This document shows positions 8,483 through 16,882 of a DNA stretch of 45,498 nucleotides, in pieces. Source of the stretch: a virus; IMG/VR virus record IMGVR_UViG_3300043467_000777, positions 1 to 45,498 of that record; one strand, written 5' to 3'. Position 1 is the first letter of the stretch. The number at the start of each line of letters is the position of its first letter. Under the pieces are notes generated by a model. The model was not told where the DNA came from and did not search any database. It was given only the letters and a program-made list of their open reading frames with translations. Both the position numbers and the translations under genes were made by a program.

Positions 8483-9373
8483 ATGACTGATCGAAACAAA
8501 TTTGAACAGATGCTTGAGTCTTTGGTCAATGACGACCAAGCCAGAGCAAAGGAATTATTCCACCAAATCGTGGTAGAAAAATCACGTGAGATTTATGAAA
8601 ATCTTCTTGCTGAAGAATTTGACGAAGACGTTGAAGAAACTAGAGAAGATAATGACATGGAAGAATCTATGGCAGATGAAGACATGGAAGAATCTATGGC
8701 AGATGAAGACATGGAAGAAGGCATGGACGAAGAAACTGAAGAAGGTTTTGACATGTCTATGGAAGCCGAAGACGACGAAATGCCAATGGATGGCGACAAA
8801 ATGTCATCAATGGACAAAAGCGATGATTTCATCGATGATGTCACTGGTGATACAGGTAGCCCACAGGAAGTAGTTGCTGACATTGGTGCAGCAGTTGATG
8901 ACTTAGATGCATTGGTTGCTGAATTAGAAAACGCTATTGCAGCATTTGATGGCAGTAAAGAAGATAATGCAGAAATGGATGATGAAGATGATATAATGTC
9001 CAAAGAACAGTATGCATTTGAAGATGAGCAAATGATGCGTGAGTATGTAGAAAAAGTAGGCGAAGCCTACAAAGGCGGCAAAGTTGCTAGCACAAGCGAA
9101 GCAGGCGGCGCCAATACAAAAAGTATCTTAGCCAAGAAGAATGACATGGGCGGCACAACTGCTAACATTGCCAAGGGCGGTGAAGGCGGCGGTAACAAAA
9201 CCAGCCTACCAGGTCATGCAAACGCCAAGACTGAAAATCTTGGCAACATAAATGTTCCAGGCGGCAAAGCTGGTGTGAAGCATCTTAAGGGTGTGCCAGC
9301 AGGTCACGGAGCAGAAAAGAAAGGCAGTGGCGACACTGCTACCAATAAGAAAAGTATAATTGGATCTAGATAA
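8483..9373 (+). CDS. Acidic prohead core-like protein
   Basis: This 296-residue protein has three parts. Residues 1-45 form a helical head (KFEMLESLVNDDQARAKELF-type, then KSREIYENLL). Residues about 45-200 are extremely acidic and Met-rich, and include a duplicated nine-residue repeat D-M-E-E-S-M-A-D-E. The C-terminal third is Gly/Lys/Asn-rich and disordered. Its place immediately before the protease gene, sharing one base with it (TAATG at 9371-9375), matches the prohead core proteins of T4-like phages (gp67/gp68 in T4), which fill the prohead with scaffold and are cut by gp21. The N-terminal motif looks like the marine T4-like core family, but exact correspondence to a T4 protein is uncertain. 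Confidence 0.7.
   Translation: MTDRNKFEQMLESLVNDDQARAKELFHQIVVEKSREIYENLLAEEFDEDVEETREDNDMEESMADEDMEESMADEDMEEGMDEETEEGFDMSMEAEDDEMPMDGDKMSSMDKSDDFIDDVTGDTGSPQEVVADIGAAVDDLDALVAELENAIAAFDGSKEDNAEMDDEDDIMSKEQYAFEDEQMMREYVEKVGEAYKGGKVASTSEAGGANTKSILAKKNDMGGTTANIAKGGEGGGNKTSLPGHANAKTENLGNINVPGGKAGVKHLKGVPAGHGAEKKGSGDTATNKKSIIGSR
8654..8719 (+). repeat. 27-bp in-frame tandem repeat, about 2.4 copies
   Basis: Two identical 27-base units (8654-8680 and 8681-8707) and a 12-base partial third encode the acidic repeat in the core-like protein. Identity at DNA level indicates a recent duplication. Confidence 0.9.
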
Positions 9374-10005
9374 TGTTATTACTTCGTGAAAACCTTTCGT
9401 TTACACAAGCCGGTATCGTTGTTGAATCAACTGACAACGAGACTGGCGGTAAAAGTTTGTACATGAAAGGTATTTGCATACAGGGCGGCATTAAAAACGC
9501 TAACCAAAGGGTATATCCTGTGGACGAGATTGGCAGGGCTGTTAAGACTCTAAACGATCAGATTGCCAATGGTTATTCTGTATGCGGTGAAGTAGATCAT
9601 CCAGACGATCTAAAAATTAACCTAGACCGTGTCAGCCACATGATTACCTCAATGTGGATGGACGGTCCAAATGGTTATGGCAAAATGAAAATATTACCTA
9701 CCCCTATGGGCATGCTGGTCAAAACTATGTTAGAAGCCGGCGTTAAATTAGGTGTAAGTAGCAGAGGTTCCGGAAACGTCCGAGATGACGGGTCTGGTCA
9801 CGTCAGCGACTTTGAAATCATTACGGTGGATATAGTTGCTCAACCAAGTGCTCCCGGTGCGTATCCTACACCAATTTACGAAAATCTCATGAACACTCGT
9901 GGCGGTTTAAGTAGCCTTCGTATAGCGAAGGAGGTGCAGGGCGACCCGAAAGCGCAGAAGTATCTCAAGGAAAGCCTATTAAGAATAATAGGCGGTCTCC
10001 AATAA
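9373..10005 (+). CDS. gp21: Prohead maturation protease gp21
   Basis: The 210-residue enzyme matches the T4 gp21 family of capsid-maturation serine proteases, related in fold to herpesvirus assemblins. It sits inside the prohead and cuts the scaffold, core proteins and capsid protein after a glutamate before DNA packaging. The catalytic histidine is visible in GEVDHP (His76) and the serine in GVSSRG (Ser129 or Ser130). A third acidic or polar residue probably lies in the following DFEIITVDIVAQPSAPGA segment. Its start overlaps the previous stop by one base, so translation is coupled, and the scaffold gene begins 12 bases later with an AGGAGG-like site. Confidence 0.95.
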   Translation: MLLLRENLSFTQAGIVVESTDNETGGKSLYMKGICIQGGIKNANQRVYPVDEIGRAVKTLNDQIANGYSVCGEVDHPDDLKINLDRVSHMITSMWMDGPNGYGKMKILPTPMGMLVKTMLEAGVKLGVSSRGSGNVRDDGSGHVSDFEIITVDIVAQPSAPGAYPTPIYENLMNTRGGLSSLRIAKEVQGDPKAQKYLKESLLRIIGGLQ

Positions 10006-10017
10006 TAGGAGGAATAC

Positions 10018-11109
10018 ATGTTGGATTCGTTAAAAACTTTGTTTGAAAACAATGTGATTTCTGAGGAGATGAGAGCAGAAATTGAACAAGCATGGGATCG
10101 CAGAGTTGTTGAAAACCGTCAAGAAGTTACACAACAATTACGCGAAGAATTTGCTCAACGCTACGATCATGACAAACAAGTCATGGTAGAAGCCATGGAC
10201 AAAATGATCAGTGAACACTTAGCTGTTGAAATTCAAGAGTTTAAGGAAGACAAGGCACAATTGGCAGAAGCAAAAGCCAAGTATGCTAAGAAGATGAAAG
10301 ACGATGGCAAGAAGATGAAAGAATTTATGGTTCATCAACTGGCTAAAGAAATTTCAGAACTACACGAAGATCAGAAACAGTCAGCAGATAAATTCCAAAA
10401 ACTTGAACAATTCATTATAGATGCTCTATCTGAAGAAATTGCAGAGTTTTATCAAGACAAGCAAGACCTGGCTGAAGCCAAGGTCAAATTAGTCAAAGAA
10501 GGTAGAGAACAGATTTCTGCATTAAAACAGAAATTTGTAAAACGTGCAGCAAGCATGGTAGAGTCTATGATCGGTAACAACCTATCTAAAGAAATTACCC
10601 AACTCAAAGAAGATATTGAGAGTGCTCGTCGCAACGACTTTGGACGTAAATTATTCGAAGCTTTTGCTTCTGAATACCAAGCAAGTTACCTAAACGAGAA
10701 ATCTGAAACTTCAAAATTACTCAAGGTCATAGACCTGAAAGATCTAGCCATTACTGAAGCAAAAACTGCGGTAATAGCGACACAAAAGATTTTAGAAAGT
10801 AAAGAGTCAGAAGTCAACCGTTTACAAGATGCTATGCAAAGACAGACCACAATGGCTGAACTTTTTGCTCCACTGAGCAAGGATCAGAAAAACATTATGT
10901 CTGAGCTGTTAGAAAGTGTGCAAACACCAAAATTACAAAATAGTTTTGAAAAATATCTACCAGCGGTAATTGCCGGCGAAACAAAACCAAAACAAAAACA
11001 GGCACTAGTAGAGGCAAAAGAAATTACTGGAAATAAGGTTTCCAGTACTCAAGTTAGTGGCGAGTACGATTCTAATATCAGAAGTATTAGACGTCTTGCT
11101 GGATTATAA
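10018..11109 (+). CDS. gp22: Prohead scaffold protein gp22
   Basis: The 363-residue, almost wholly helical, Glu/Lys/Gln-rich protein is the expected gp22 scaffold by position and composition (T4 gp22 has 269 residues). It forms the internal core around which gp23 assembles, and is degraded by gp21 to small peptides. Three loosely repeated blocks of the form [IF]-x-E-[FLH]-x-[EQ]-D-[KI] occur at about residues 60-85, 100-125 and 140-160. They suggest that an internal coiled-coil unit was duplicated. The C-terminal 60 residues are less helical and end SIRRLAGL, likely the capsid-contacting end. An AGGAGG-like site precedes the ATG. Confidence 0.9.
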   Translation: MLDSLKTLFENNVISEEMRAEIEQAWDRRVVENRQEVTQQLREEFAQRYDHDKQVMVEAMDKMISEHLAVEIQEFKEDKAQLAEAKAKYAKKMKDDGKKMKEFMVHQLAKEISELHEDQKQSADKFQKLEQFIIDALSEEIAEFYQDKQDLAEAKVKLVKEGREQISALKQKFVKRAASMVESMIGNNLSKEITQLKEDIESARRNDFGRKLFEAFASEYQASYLNEKSETSKLLKVIDLKDLAITEAKTAVIATQKILESKESEVNRLQDAMQRQTTMAELFAPLSKDQKNIMSELLESVQTPKLQNSFEKYLPAVIAGETKPKQKQALVEAKEITGNKVSSTQVSGEYDSNIRSIRRLAGL

Positions 11110-11129
11110 AGTTTAAGGAGAAAAACTAA

Positions 11130-12305
11130 ATGTCAGATCTACTAAATGGTCGTTGGCAAGAGACCAAAGAGGCTCTATTAGAAGGCCTAAACGGTACCCG
11201 TAGAAGTTCGATGTCTGTAACTCTAGAAAATACTCGCAAGTATTTGGCTGAGTCAGCATCCGCAGGTGCTACCTCTGCCGGTAATGTCGCAACACTAAAC
11301 CGTGTGATATTGCCAGTTATTCGTCGTGTCATGCCAACCGTTATCGCTAACGAGTTGGTTGGTGTTCAGCCAATGACAGGTCCAGTTGGACAAATTCACA
11401 CTCTACGTGTGCGTTATTCAGATACATCAGCAGGCGCTGGTGTTCTAGCAGGTGAAGAGGCTCTAAGCCCATTCAAAATTGCTGCTAGTTATTCTGGTAA
11501 CGAGACAGCAGCAACACCCCGAGCAGGTAGCACCGCTACTTTAGAAGGTGCTGCTGGTAAGCGTATGAGCATCCAGATCCTAAAGCAAGTAGTTGAGGCT
11601 AAAACCCGTAAACTAAGTGCTCGTTGGACATTTGAAGCTGCGCAAGATGCACAAGCCCAACAAGGCATTGACATCGAAGCAGAAATCATGGCTGCTTTGG
11701 CACAAGAAATCACTGCTGAAATTGATCAAGAAATCTTAGGATCTCTACGTTCATTAGCAGGCACAGCCGTTGAAACATACAACCAGGCTGCAGTTTCTGG
11801 TACAGCAACATTCGTTGGTGATGAGCATGCCGCATTGGCAGTTCAAATCAACCGTGCTGCTAACTTGATCGCTCAGCGTACACGTCGTGGTGCTGGTAAC
11901 TACGCAGTGGTTAGCCCAATGGCATTGACAATTCTTCAAAGTGCTACAACTAGTGCGTTTGCTCGTACTACTGAAGGTACTTTCGAAGCACCTACAAACA
12001 CCAAGTTTGTTGGTACATTGAACAGTGCAATGCGTGTTTATGTTGACAGTTATGCTAGCGACAGCACAGGCGTATTGATTGGTTACAAAGGTTCTAGCGA
12101 ATCTGATGCACCAGCATTCTACTGCCCATACATTCCATTGATGAGCAGTGGCGTTGTGTTAGATCCATCAACATTCGAGCCAGTCGTGTCATTCATGACA
12201 CGTTATGGTTATGTTGAACTAACCAACACAGCATCATCTCTTGGTAATGCTGCTGATTACTTGGCTAACGTTGCTATCACAAACGCAAACGTTCGATTCA
12301 GTTAA
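11130..12305 (+). CDS. gp23: Major capsid protein gp23
   Basis: The 391-residue protein is the T4-family HK97-fold major capsid protein, shorter than T4 gp23 (521 residues), so insertion domains are probably reduced. Conserved segments include VLPVIRRVMPTVIANELVGVQPMTGPVGQIHTLR-type sequence at about 63-95, ARWTFEAAQDAQAQQGIDIE near 170, and the C-terminal YCPYIPLM with FEPVVSFMTRYGY. The N-terminal 41 residues look like a propeptide: KYLAE ends at Glu41 in a form suited to the gp21 consensus (hydrophobic-x-Glu), which would leave a mature chain of about 350 residues. It has a strong AAGGAGAAAA site. A strong terminator follows the gene. Confidence 0.95.
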   Translation: MSDLLNGRWQETKEALLEGLNGTRRSSMSVTLENTRKYLAESASAGATSAGNVATLNRVILPVIRRVMPTVIANELVGVQPMTGPVGQIHTLRVRYSDTSAGAGVLAGEEALSPFKIAASYSGNETAATPRAGSTATLEGAAGKRMSIQILKQVVEAKTRKLSARWTFEAAQDAQAQQGIDIEAEIMAALAQEITAEIDQEILGSLRSLAGTAVETYNQAAVSGTATFVGDEHAALAVQINRAANLIAQRTRRGAGNYAVVSPMALTILQSATTSAFARTTEGTFEAPTNTKFVGTLNSAMRVYVDSYASDSTGVLIGYKGSSESDAPAFYCPYIPLMSSGVVLDPSTFEPVVSFMTRYGYVELTNTASSLGNAADYLANVAITNANVRFS

Positions 12306-12329
12306 TCAAATCTTTTTTAAAAGAAAAAC

Positions 12330-12357
12330 AAAGCGGGTGGCAACATCCGCTTTTTTT
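12330..12357 (+). terminator. Intrinsic terminator after gp23
   Basis: AAAGCGGGTG and CATCCGCTTT form a 10-bp stem (one G-U pair) around a GCAA tetraloop, running into seven consecutive T. It ends the head transcription unit and protects the fiber genes from read-through. Confidence 0.9.
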
Positions 12358-12374
12358 ATGACTTGAGCAAAATG

Positions 12375-12382
12375 GCTAAATA
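12375..12382 (+). promoter_or_regulatory. Late promoter-like GCTAAATA
   Basis: A late-type motif just past the gp23 terminator, with predicted start near 12388. It would begin the fiber transcription unit with a leader of about 83 bases before 12471. An ATG opening an 18-codon frame lies two bases past the motif. Confidence 0.5.
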
Positions 12383-12384
12383 TC

Positions 12385-12441
12385 ATGTCTAAAAATGATT
12401 TTGTTTACCAGCAAAACTTATGCAGTAACCCCACTGCGTAG
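12385..12441 (+). CDS. Possible 18-residue leader ORF
   Basis: An ATG directly after the late-promoter motif opens an 18-codon frame (MSKNDFVYQQNLCSNPTA). It has no ribosome-binding site and may be only leader sequence of the next gene. I list it because several late motifs in this window are followed at once by an ATG. Confidence 0.2.
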   Translation: MSKNDFVYQQNLCSNPTA

Positions 12442-12470
12442 ACCTAGAACGTCAACATAAGGAGAAACAA

Positions 12471-12851
12471 ATGGGACGTCCATTAAGAAAAGATGTATTA
12501 GGTACTGATGTTATCGGCACCCCGGTCAGCGACACTGGCATCAAAGTTCAGTCACATGATGGCAGCACTCTAAGTGCAGCTTCGTTTATTATTAAGCAGC
12601 GCGGCGCAAAAACGTTTGTTATTACAACTAACGGAACAGATCGTCAAACTTGCGTGTTACAAAGTACAACACCGGCCGCAGCAGGCCAAATGTTAATGAT
12701 GGGATTTACACAACCTTATCAAGCAGATGCAAATGCAGTACCTATCGCTAAAATTACCAAACGTGTTGCTACTGATTTTAGCGGTGTTCGTTATACATGG
12801 TATTTAGAAAATGATTCGTCAACTGACGTTATTGTGCTGACAGCAATCTAA
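12471..12851 (+). CDS. Small beta-rich virion protein, first gene of the fiber region
   Basis: This 126-residue protein starts MGRPLRKDVLGTDV and continues with beta-strand-like segments (KTFVITTNGTDRQTCVL, YTWYLENDSSTDVIVL). I do not know a named family. It is the first gene after the capsid gene and leads the late fiber transcript, with a clear AAGGAGAAA site, so abundant late expression is likely. The MGRPL start resembles the MGR start of the two Cys-rich proteins downstream, but the similarity does not continue. A head-decoration or tail-associated structural role is inferred. Confidence 0.75.
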   Translation: MGRPLRKDVLGTDVIGTPVSDTGIKVQSHDGSTLSAASFIIKQRGAKTFVITTNGTDRQTCVLQSTTPAAAGQMLMMGFTQPYQADANAVPIAKITKRVATDFSGVRYTWYLENDSSTDVIVLTAI

Positions 12852-12865
12852 TTTAGGATACTGCG

Positions 12866-13867
12866 ATGAAAGTTGTTCACGTCAAAGATGGTGGCTATAA
12901 AGTAATAGTGCAGTCTGGTGGTACTATTGTTCTAGACACCGGTTCTACGATTGGTAATGTGTTGGTCACTGGTAATCTCACAGTCAACGGCACTACTACC
13001 ACTATTAATTCTTCTACTTTGACTGTGGACGACAATATCATAGTAATCAATGAAGGCGAAGGCGGTGCTGGAATCACATTGGTGCAGGCAGGTATTGAAA
13101 TTGATCGAGGATCATTGCCTAATGCAGAAATATTTTTTAACGAATCAATAAGTCATTACAGTCCTACATTGGCAACTACAGTGTCGGGAACTTTTGTTTT
13201 TAGAAATCAATCAGGCACTTTGTTGGGTCTAAGAACCAACAGTATCATGACCGGTGGTAGTAATTTAGCATTGGTAGGATCAGGTTCAGGTGTTATCACA
13301 GTGCAGGGCACTACTAACTACGAACAAAATGTATTAGATTATAGTGATCCTTTAAAACAACCAATAAACGGGGATTTCATTCCCAATGCACAAGCAATGG
13401 TGGACTATGTTACTGCTTCGTTTACAGGAATTTTGCAACCTGGTATTGAAGATGGTGATACCAGTGTGCGTACCAAAGATCAAAGCAATTTGAATAATCC
13501 ATTGCCCAGCGTTATTGAATTTAAAGTAGACAACGTGTTGATTGGTGAAATTAACTCCAGCGGATTAGAAATTGGTAATATTGTCATCGGCGGCGATACC
13601 ATTACTGATAGCAGTGTTAACAATTTGACCATTACCAGTAACACCGGTGAAGTGGACATGGATGCTGTGTTAAGTTTGTTGGATCAATCAGACCCAACAC
13701 CCACAGCAGGCGCTTGCAAAATTTATACAAAAACAGCAGTGGGCAGCGGCAACACTGGCCTGTATTATGTCAATACAAAAATTGACTTTGATGGTTCAAC
13801 TGTGATAAATTTACAAGACGAGTTGGTAAGTAAAAATCGTGCGTTATTGTTTAGTATGTTATTTTAA
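12866..13867 (+). CDS. Tail fiber protein, beta-structured
   Basis: The 333-residue protein opens with short strands and turns, then a segment typical of marine phage fibers (VTGNLTVNGTTTTINSSTL, then LTVDDNIIVINEGEGGAG). The alternating pattern of small polar and hydrophobic residues fits a trimeric beta-fiber. A second block near 215-285 repeats the theme (IGEINSSGLEIGNIVIGGDT, DSSVNNLTITSNTGEVDMD). The C-terminus (KTAVGSGNTGLYYVNTKIDF) looks like a tip domain. It is followed at a 9-base gap by a small beta protein, a pairing that recurs downstream. Fiber identity is likely; its place on the particle is unknown. Confidence 0.75.
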   Translation: MKVVHVKDGGYKVIVQSGGTIVLDTGSTIGNVLVTGNLTVNGTTTTINSSTLTVDDNIIVINEGEGGAGITLVQAGIEIDRGSLPNAEIFFNESISHYSPTLATTVSGTFVFRNQSGTLLGLRTNSIMTGGSNLALVGSGSGVITVQGTTNYEQNVLDYSDPLKQPINGDFIPNAQAMVDYVTASFTGILQPGIEDGDTSVRTKDQSNLNNPLPSVIEFKVDNVLIGEINSSGLEIGNIVIGGDTITDSSVNNLTITSNTGEVDMDAVLSLLDQSDPTPTAGACKIYTKTAVGSGNTGLYYVNTKIDFDGSTVINLQDELVSKNRALLFSMLF

Positions 13868-13876
13868 GGAAAAATC

Positions 13877-14209
13877 ATGGCGGTTCAGAGTGTAGTAATC
13901 AACAATACAAATACAAACTTGTTTGTGTCATCTGGCAACAATGCCGTGACAACAATTATGATTTGTAACAGAATACCGTTTGATCCGTTAGACCCAGCAG
14001 CAGATCAAACATATCTGTATTTGCACATTGTGGCCAATGGCGACGGAGTGACAGATACTAATCTAGTGGTCAATAAACTGTTGGTGCCAGCAGGTGAAAC
14101 AGTGACATTTGACACTGAAAAAATAGTGTTGGCTAACGGAGATAGACTCGTGGCCAACACAGAGTTGCCTGCAAATTTAGTAGCCACAGTGAGTACATTG
14201 GTGTTGTAA
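13877..14209 (+). CDS. Small beta-sandwich-like fiber-associated protein (copy 1)
   Basis: This 110-residue protein is one of three similar-sized proteins in the window, the others being at 23087 and 34434. All have the same order of elements: an N-terminal strand pair, a short [CG]-N segment (MICNRIPFD here), a central strand with a hydrophobic patch (KLLVPAGETVTFD), then a [GN]-[DK]-x-[LF]-x-V edge and a final Val-rich strand. No known domain name can be given. Each copy follows one or more fiber genes, which suggests a cap, adaptor or chaperone for the fibers. The AAGGAAAAATC leader is a fair ribosome site. Its stop shares one base with the next start (TAATG). Confidence 0.7.
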   Translation: MAVQSVVINNTNTNLFVSSGNNAVTTIMICNRIPFDPLDPAADQTYLYLHIVANGDGVTDTNLVVNKLLVPAGETVTFDTEKIVLANGDRLVANTELPANLVATVSTLVL

Positions 14210-14721
14210 TGCGATATCTACAAAGACAATTGTTGAACAAACGCCAAGTGATAGACTTTGGCATAGCCGTGGGCATCGGCGGAGACGTTGTTATCAATTC
14301 TACCAACAACGTGTTGTTGCCAAAAGGCACCACGGCAGAACGGCCAATAACACCCGTTGTGGGAATGATACGTTTCAATACTACAACAACAGAAGTTGAA
14401 GTATATCAAGGCAGTGCTTGGCGAAATTTAAGATTCAAAGAAGCAGCCGCTATAACTTTACAAAGTCTAGGATTCGGCGACGGATCTTCCACATTGTTTG
14501 GCCCACTGAGCCCTGTTCCTCCTAGCGTTATAGAAAGCGGCAGCACATGGGGCGGCCAGCACTTGATAGTGTTAGTAGAAAACGTCATACAGATATTCAA
14601 TACAAATTACACAATCGTACAAAATCCTGGTGGAGGATATGCTGCTGGATATTATATTCAATTTACTGGACCGTCAATTCCCAATAAACCTATCAATGTA
14701 CTACACGGATTTGATCGTTAA
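14209..14721 (+). CDS. Short tail fiber or tip protein
   Basis: The 170-residue protein contains the phage-fiber segment LPKGTTAERPITPVVGMIRF followed by NTTTTEVEVYQGSAWRNL. This 'parameter-to-signal' module (T-x-x-x-R-P, then G-M-I-R-[FY]-N, then V-E-V-Y-x-G) also occurs near the C-termini of the large fibers at 16883 and 19742. The last 90 residues are Gly/Pro/Tyr-rich. It starts within the preceding stop, so the two are translationally coupled and probably made in matched amounts. Confidence 0.7.
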   Translation: MRYLQRQLLNKRQVIDFGIAVGIGGDVVINSTNNVLLPKGTTAERPITPVVGMIRFNTTTTEVEVYQGSAWRNLRFKEAAAITLQSLGFGDGSSTLFGPLSPVPPSVIESGSTWGGQHLIVLVENVIQIFNTNYTIVQNPGGGYAAGYYIQFTGPSIPNKPINVLHGFDR

Positions 14722-14734
14722 ACAAGGACAATAA

Positions 14735-16843
14735 ATGGCACTGGTACTAAAAGACAGAGTTAAAGAAACAACAATCACAGTGGGAACTGGAAGTTTTCAA
14801 CTGCAAGGCCCTGCGGCTGGCTTTAGACCTTTCAACGACATAGGTGACAGCAACACCACTTACTATGCGGCGGTTACAGACAGTAGCATTGGTGAGTTTG
14901 AAATTGGCCTAGGTCAATTTAATTCAACCACTCAACAAATATCAAGAAGTCAAATTATTTCCAGCAGCAACAGTAACAATATTGTAAACTTCAGTGCTGG
15001 CGTCAAAGAAATCTTTGTGACATATCCAGGACCCAAGGGATTGTTTTTAAATTCTACCGGATTGGCAGAATTGCCAGCAGGCAGTTTAGTAGGCGGCACA
15101 CCCATTGGTGGTGTTGGACCTACCGGACCCGTTGGACCTACTGGAGCATTTGGCGGCCCGACTGGACCAACTGGACCTACGGGACCCACTGGACCTACTG
15201 GACCAACTGGACCTACGGGACCACAAGGTAATAAAGCAGGTTTAAAATATACTTTCAGCACAACAACTGCGATGGCTGATCCAGGATTAGGAATTGTAAG
15301 GTTCAACAATGCTGCTGTGGCCAGTGTAACTGCCATTGCTATCAGTGACATCACATATGATGCTGCCGATCTCAGTTCATACATGTTGACTTGGGACGAC
15401 GGCACTCCTGTGGTCAAGGGATATTTAATTTTTAGAAGCAACAGCAACGCCAGTGCTACTCATGCAATCTTTCAACTGACAGCAGTCACAGACAACAGCA
15501 GTTGGTTACAATTCACAGTGGCATATGTTTCAGGTATACTGCCCAGTAATCTAGACGAACTCACTGTTGATCTAACTCGTACAGGCGATGTTGGCCCTAC
15601 AGGACCAACCGGCCCTACTGGACCCACAGGCCCTACTGGCCCAACTGGCCCACAAGGCGACAAAGCCGGATTAAGATATAACTTTAGTACTACTACTACC
15701 ATGGCTGATCCAGGGGCCGGGCAAGTAAGATATAATAATGCCACAGTAGGCAGTGTTACTGCAATTGCCATAGATGACATAACTGCTGAAGGTACAGATG
15801 TTGAAAGTTATTTGTTAACCTGGGATGACGGCACAGCAAGTCCAAAAGGTTATATCTATTTTAAGAGCAATTTAAATTCCACGTCAACTGCTACTATCTT
15901 TGCTGTTAACAGTCTTACAGATAATGCTGGGTGGGTAGAATTAGCAGTAACTTATATAAGCGGAGTATTACCATCGGGTAGCCAGCAGTTAGTTGTAGAT
16001 CTCAATAAGACTGGAAATATTGGGCCTATAGGACCGACTGGACCAACCGGACCTACAGATGCCAACAACTTGTTTGGCGGTGGTACAGGTCAAATTCCAT
16101 ATCAAACTGCTGCTGGTGCTACTGCATTTGACGCTGACCTAACATGGGATGCAACCACTAACAGACTAACAGTTAATACAGTGCAGATTGGTAGAGGCAA
16201 TGCCGGCGACAATACAACTACCGCAGTTGGCAGAAATGCATTAAATGCAGTGACTTCCGGAGTTCAAAACACTGCTGTTGGCGCCCTAGCACTAGAAGAT
16301 GCCAATGGCACTAATAATGTGGCTGTTGGTTTTAGTGCGGCACTCAATGCAGCAGTTGGTGACAACAACGTGGCAGTGGGTGCAAATGCACTGTTTACAT
16401 CTGCATCAGGCAGCAGTAATATTGCTATTGGTGCAAATAGTTTATACACAGTTACTGGAGCAGGTGGCAATGTGGCTATCGGTGACAGCGCATTGTATAC
16501 TATAGGCAATCAAGCCGACAACAATATTGCTATTGGATTTTTTGCAGGATACGATTTAACAGGCAACGTTGATGGTAATGTGTTGTTAGGCAACTTTACA
16601 GGCAATGCTGACGGATTAGACATTTCTACATCCACCAACACTGTTACAGTGTCTAACGGTGCTGGCAATGTAAGACTGCACTATACTGCTAATGGTAACT
16701 TTGTAACTAAAATTCATACTGCTTCAACAACATTATGGGCCAACAATTTCTTAGAAATTTTTGCAACTTCTAATACTAGTCTAACTTTTAGATATAGAGG
16801 TAGCGACGGAACTACCCGCTCAGCGTCAATAACATTGTCTTAA
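14735..16843 (+). CDS. Collagen-like tail fiber with YadA-type head repeats
   Basis: The 702-residue protein is a modular trimeric fiber. Residues 1-125 form an N-terminal attachment domain. Collagen-like Gly-Pro-Thr stretches lie at about 128-165, 287-307 and 430-441. Between them are two homologous domains of about 120 residues (167-285 and 309-428) that share F-S-T-T-T-x-M-A-D-P-G and L-T-W-D-D-G-T. Residues about 486-622 carry YadA-head-like repeats of the form N-x-A-[VI]-G-x-x-[AS]-L, and the last 70 residues form a beta tip. Gly-Pro-Thr triplets form stable triple helices in bacterial and phage proteins, and their threonines are known glycosylation sites in Bacillus BclA. An AAGGA site precedes the ATG. 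Confidence 0.85.
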   Translation: MALVLKDRVKETTITVGTGSFQLQGPAAGFRPFNDIGDSNTTYYAAVTDSSIGEFEIGLGQFNSTTQQISRSQIISSSNSNNIVNFSAGVKEIFVTYPGPKGLFLNSTGLAELPAGSLVGGTPIGGVGPTGPVGPTGAFGGPTGPTGPTGPTGPTGPTGPTGPQGNKAGLKYTFSTTTAMADPGLGIVRFNNAAVASVTAIAISDITYDAADLSSYMLTWDDGTPVVKGYLIFRSNSNASATHAIFQLTAVTDNSSWLQFTVAYVSGILPSNLDELTVDLTRTGDVGPTGPTGPTGPTGPTGPTGPQGDKAGLRYNFSTTTTMADPGAGQVRYNNATVGSVTAIAIDDITAEGTDVESYLLTWDDGTASPKGYIYFKSNLNSTSTATIFAVNSLTDNAGWVELAVTYISGVLPSGSQQLVVDLNKTGNIGPIGPTGPTGPTDANNLFGGGTGQIPYQTAAGATAFDADLTWDATTNRLTVNTVQIGRGNAGDNTTTAVGRNALNAVTSGVQNTAVGALALEDANGTNNVAVGFSAALNAAVGDNNVAVGANALFTSASGSSNIAIGANSLYTVTGAGGNVAIGDSALYTIGNQADNNIAIGFFAGYDLTGNVDGNVLLGNFTGNADGLDISTSTNTVTVSNGAGNVRLHYTANGNFVTKIHTASTTLWANNFLEIFATSNTSLTFRYRGSDGTTRSASITLS
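15116..15229 (+). repeat. Collagen-like Gly-X-Y repeat 1
   Basis: Twelve Gly-X-Y triplets, mainly Gly-Pro-Thr, with one extra glycine that breaks the register after G-A-F. Synonymous codons vary between triplets, so the repeat is old or selected against slippage. Confidence 0.9.
15593..15655 (+). repeat. Collagen-like Gly-X-Y repeat 2
   Basis: Six Gly-Pro-Thr triplets and one Gly-Pro-Gln, uninterrupted, ending before the second copy of the 120-residue domain exactly as repeat 1 ends before the first copy. Repeat and domain therefore duplicated as one unit. Confidence 0.9.
16022..16057 (+). repeat. Collagen-like Gly-X-Y repeat 3
   Basis: Four triplets (Gly-Pro-Ile then three Gly-Pro-Thr) that begin after the second 120-residue domain and lead into the YadA-like region. 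Confidence 0.85.
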
Positions 16844-16870
16844 TCCGAATCACAACATCATACTATCTCA

Positions 16871-16878
16871 AATAAATA
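16871..16878 (+). promoter_or_regulatory. Late promoter-like AATAAATA
   Basis: A late-type motif four bases before the ATG at 16883. The predicted start (about 16884) lies on the start codon and no ribosome-binding site is present. Confidence 0.55.
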
Positions 16879-16882
16879 GTAT

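Noticed and set aside
8586-8873. Second plus-strand frame over the acidic core gene, rich in Lys and Trp
   Set aside because: It is the shifted reading of the GAA/GAC/ATG-rich repeat. Its composition is not protein-like and it has no ribosome site.
11130-12305. Possible truncated gp23 because it is shorter than the T4 protein
   Set aside because: N-terminal propeptide, cleavage-site-like Glu41 and the conserved C-terminal segments are all present, so it is more likely a compact version than a broken one.
14950-15780. Long minus-strand open frames rich in Pro, Gly and Val across the collagen-like fiber gene
   Set aside because: They are antisense readings of the Gly-Pro-Thr repeats, with no ribosome site or promoter, and they fall inside a well supported plus-strand gene.
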